A stretch of 64,000 nucleotides of DNA. It comes from Faunimonas pinastri. Its GTDB lineage: Bacteria; Pseudomonadota; Alphaproteobacteria; Rhizobiales; Afifellaceae. Numbering within the stretch: position 1 is the first letter of the stretch; each line of letters opens with the position of its first letter. Position numbers and translations under genes: made by a program. Of the stretch, positions 61,985 through 64,000 are shown piece after piece. The notes under the pieces are model-generated. The model did not search any database. It saw only the letters and a list, made by a program, of their open reading frames with translations, and had not been told where the DNA came from. Where the stretch lies: the NCBI RefSeq assembly GCF_900110915.1, contig NZ_FOFG01000010.1, positions 62,001-126,000 on the forward strand, written 5' to 3'.

Positions 61985-64000
61985 ATGCGTCCTGAAAGCA
62001 ACGTCGTCGTCCGTCTGGAAGATTATCGCCCGACCGATTACCTCATCGAGCGGGTTTATCTGGACATCCAGCTTGAGCCGGAAGCCGCAACGATCACCTC
62101 GCGCCTGTCCCTGCATCTGCGCGAGGGGACTGCGCCCGGTACGCCGCTGGTGCTGGACGGCGACGCCCTCGTGCTTCGCAGGGCCGCGATCGATGGCGTC
62201 GAGCTTGCGCCGGACGCATTCGAGGCGAGCGCCGACCGCTTCACCCTCCGCGCACCGCCGGCCGAGCCTTTCGAGCTGCAGATCGTCACGGAGGTGAACC
62301 CCACCGCCAATACGGAGTTGATGGGGCTCTACCGATCCGGCGGCAATTACACCACGCAATGCGAGGCGGAAGGCTTCCGCCGCATCACCTACTTCCTCGA
62401 CCGGCCGGACGTTCTCGCCGTCTATACGACACGCATCGAGGCCAGCAGGAGCGAAGCGCCGATCCTGCTCGGCAACGGCAACCCGGTGGAAACCGGAGAT
62501 GTTGCGGGCACCGGCCGTCACTACGCGATCTGGCACGACCCCTTCCCCAAGCCGAGCTATCTCTTCGCCATGGTCGGCGGAGATCTCGCCTCCATCCATG
62601 ACACCTTCCGCACCCGCTCCGGCCGGGAGGTGAAGCTCGCCATCTATTGCGAACGCGGCAAGGAAAGCCGCTGCCACTACGCGATGGACTCTCTGAAGCG
62701 GTCCATGAAGTGGGACGAGGATCGCTTCGGGCTGGAATACGACCTCGACGTGTTCAACATCGTCGCCGTGTCCGACTTCAACATGGGCGCGATGGAGAAC
62801 AAGGGGCTCAACGTCTTCAACGACAAGTACGTGCTGGTCGATGCGGAGACGGGCACGGACTGGGACTACGCCCATGTCGAAGGCGTGATCGCCCATGAAT
62901 ATTTTCACAACTGGACCGGCAATCGCATCACCTGCCGCGACTGGTTCCAGCTTTGCCTGAAGGAAGGGCTGACCGTCTTCCGCGACCAGGAATTTTCCTC
63001 CGACATGCGTTCGCGCGCGGTGAAGCGCATCTCCGACGTGGCGAAGCTGCGGGAGCATCAGTTCCCCGAAGATGCCGGCCCGCTGGCGCACCCGGCGCGC
63101 CCGACCGCTTACCGCGAGATCAACAACTTCTACACGACGACGGTCTACGAGAAAGGCGCCGAGATCTGCCGCATGTTGCAGACCATCCTGGGGGAGGATG
63201 GCTTCCGCGCCGGCATGGACCTCTATTTCAGGCGCCACGACGGCGACGCGGCGACGATCGAGGATTTCCTCGCCTGCTTCGCCGACGCGACCGGCACCGA
63301 CCTTTCGCAGTTCGCGCTCTGGTACCACCAGGCGGGCACGCCGATCCTGATCACGGAGCACGATTACGATGCGGCCGATGAAACGCTGACGCTCCGCCTG
63401 AGGCAGATCCTGCCGGAAACGCCGGACCGCCAGCGCAAGAGCCCCATGCACATTCCGGTCGCCTTCGGGCTCGTGGGCCCGGACGGTCAGGACCTGTCCT
63501 TCTCCCGCGCCACCGGCGCGCGGGTGGACGGCTCGGTGATCCACCTCACCGACCTGCAGGCGGAAGTGAAGCTCGAAGGGGTGAAGGCCCGGCCGATCCC
63601 GTCGTTGCTGCGCGGCTTCTCCGCGCCCGTCCGGCTGGAAACCGACCTCGGCATGGACGACCTGCTCTTCCTGGTCGGACACGATGCCGATCCGTTTAAC
63701 CGCTGGGAAGCGGCGCAGACCATCGCGATGGATCTCCTGAAGCGTGCGACGGAAGAGATCCGGCAGGGCGCGACGCCGGTATTCGACGGCCGCTTTGCCG
63801 AAGAACTCGGACGGCTTGCGAGCGCCACGGAGCTCGATCCGGCTTTCCGCGCCCTCGCGCTCACCTTGCCCAGCGACATGGAAGTCGCTCAAGCCATTCG
63901 CACCAATGTCGACCCGGACGCGATCTTCGTCGCCCGCCGGGCGCTGCAGACGCATCTCGGCGATCGGATCGCGGACGCGCTCGCCGCTGCGGCACCCGCT
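61985..64000 (+). CDS. pepN: aminopeptidase N (partial, runs off the right edge)
   Basis: 672 residues of an expected 880 or so are present from ATG 61985 (GGAG six bases upstream); there is no stop before the window ends. The exopeptidase motif GAMEN is at 268–272 and the zinc site HEYFHNW at 304–310, with the third ligand Glu in LKEGLTVF. An N-terminal beta domain precedes it and the helical C-domain has begun. It removes N-terminal amino acids from peptides in the cytosol as a monomer. Confidence 0.97.
   Translation, partial: MRPESNVVVRLEDYRPTDYLIERVYLDIQLEPEAATITSRLSLHLREGTAPGTPLVLDGDALVLRRAAIDGVELAPDAFEASADRFTLRAPPAEPFELQIVTEVNPTANTELMGLYRSGGNYTTQCEAEGFRRITYFLDRPDVLAVYTTRIEASRSEAPILLGNGNPVETGDVAGTGRHYAIWHDPFPKPSYLFAMVGGDLASIHDTFRTRSGREVKLAIYCERGKESRCHYAMDSLKRSMKWDEDRFGLEYDLDVFNIVAVSDFNMGAMENKGLNVFNDKYVLVDAETGTDWDYAHVEGVIAHEYFHNWTGNRITCRDWFQLCLKEGLTVFRDQEFSSDMRSRAVKRISDVAKLREHQFPEDAGPLAHPARPTAYREINNFYTTTVYEKGAEICRMLQTILGEDGFRAGMDLYFRRHDGDAATIEDFLACFADATGTDLSQFALWYHQAGTPILITEHDYDAADETLTLRLRQILPETPDRQRKSPMHIPVAFGLVGPDGQDLSFSRATGARVDGSVIHLTDLQAEVKLEGVKARPIPSLLRGFSAPVRLETDLGMDDLLFLVGHDADPFNRWEAAQTIAMDLLKRATEEIRQGATPVFDGRFAEELGRLASATELDPAFRALALTLPSDMEVAQAIRTNVDPDAIFVARRALQTHLGDRIADALAAAAPA

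Noticed and set aside
1-64000. tRNA, rRNA, CRISPR, insertion sequences, phage genes, toxin–antitoxin or restriction systems
   Set aside because: Looked for by eye; no supporting pattern was found. The ParA–RHH pair was considered as a toxin–antitoxin locus but no toxin-like gene is present.

Overview
This is a gene-dense, GC-rich bacterial chromosome segment with no rRNA, tRNA, CRISPR array, insertion sequence or phage gene that I could see. Several features point to an alphaproteobacterium of the order Hyphomicrobiales (Rhizobiales). These are the run rpoZ–RelA/SpoT homologue–DUF2062–acpS–lepB–rnc–era–recO, two Omp2/Rop-type rhizobial porins, a BA14K protein, a single-NBD XylG, a PuuD urate oxidase and a perfect CtrA box. 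An Aureimonas/Aurantimonas-like genus is my guess. The genus is an inference.

Region 1 (1–18,012) is mostly housekeeping on the minus strand. It holds pyridoxal kinase, a MltB-type lytic transglycosylase, small secreted proteins and a ParA/ribbon-helix-helix pair. gatCA, a metallo-beta-lactamase-fold hydrolase, recO-era-rnc-lepB-acpS-DUF2062-rsh and rpoZ follow. Diverging from rpoZ are a NYN-domain protein and a family 5 uracil-DNA glycosylase. The minus strand then resumes with dapA-smpB-GNAT acetyltransferase. The ParA pair is preceded by a three-copy 10-bp repeat and a consensus CtrA site.

Region 2 (18,082–24,237) has a soluble lytic transglycosylase, an alpha/beta hydrolase and two tandem porins of exactly the same length (403 aa), each with its own terminator.

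Region 3 (24,618–48,444) is the metabolic core. Purine breakdown is encoded in two blocks: allC-puuE at the left, and puuD-guanine deaminase-xdhC-xdhB-xdhA-uraH plus divergent uraD at the right. Together they would take guanine or xanthine through urate, 5-hydroxyisourate, OHCU and allantoin to allantoate and on to ureidoglycine/ureidoglycolate. Between the blocks sit a complete xylose module (xylFHG, ROK repressor, xylB, xylA) and a second CUT2-type sugar ABC transporter. The second transporter is followed by a TIM-barrel isomerase/epimerase and a Gfo/Idh/MocA dehydrogenase of unknown substrate.

Region 4 (48,441–64,000) returns to mixed functions: BA14K protein, bestrophin-like channel, Dcp peptidase, HI0933-like flavoprotein, exporter-type ABC protein and minCDE. 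After these come an RNA methyltransferase, an entericidin-like lipoprotein, aldo/keto reductase, folD, a DUF1328 membrane protein, a Nudix hydrolase and pepN, which runs off the right edge.

Nothing here is clearly an undescribed system. The best candidates for follow-up are the chromosomal ParA–RHH locus with its repeats and CtrA site, and the uncharacterised sugar module at 34.6–40.5 kb.
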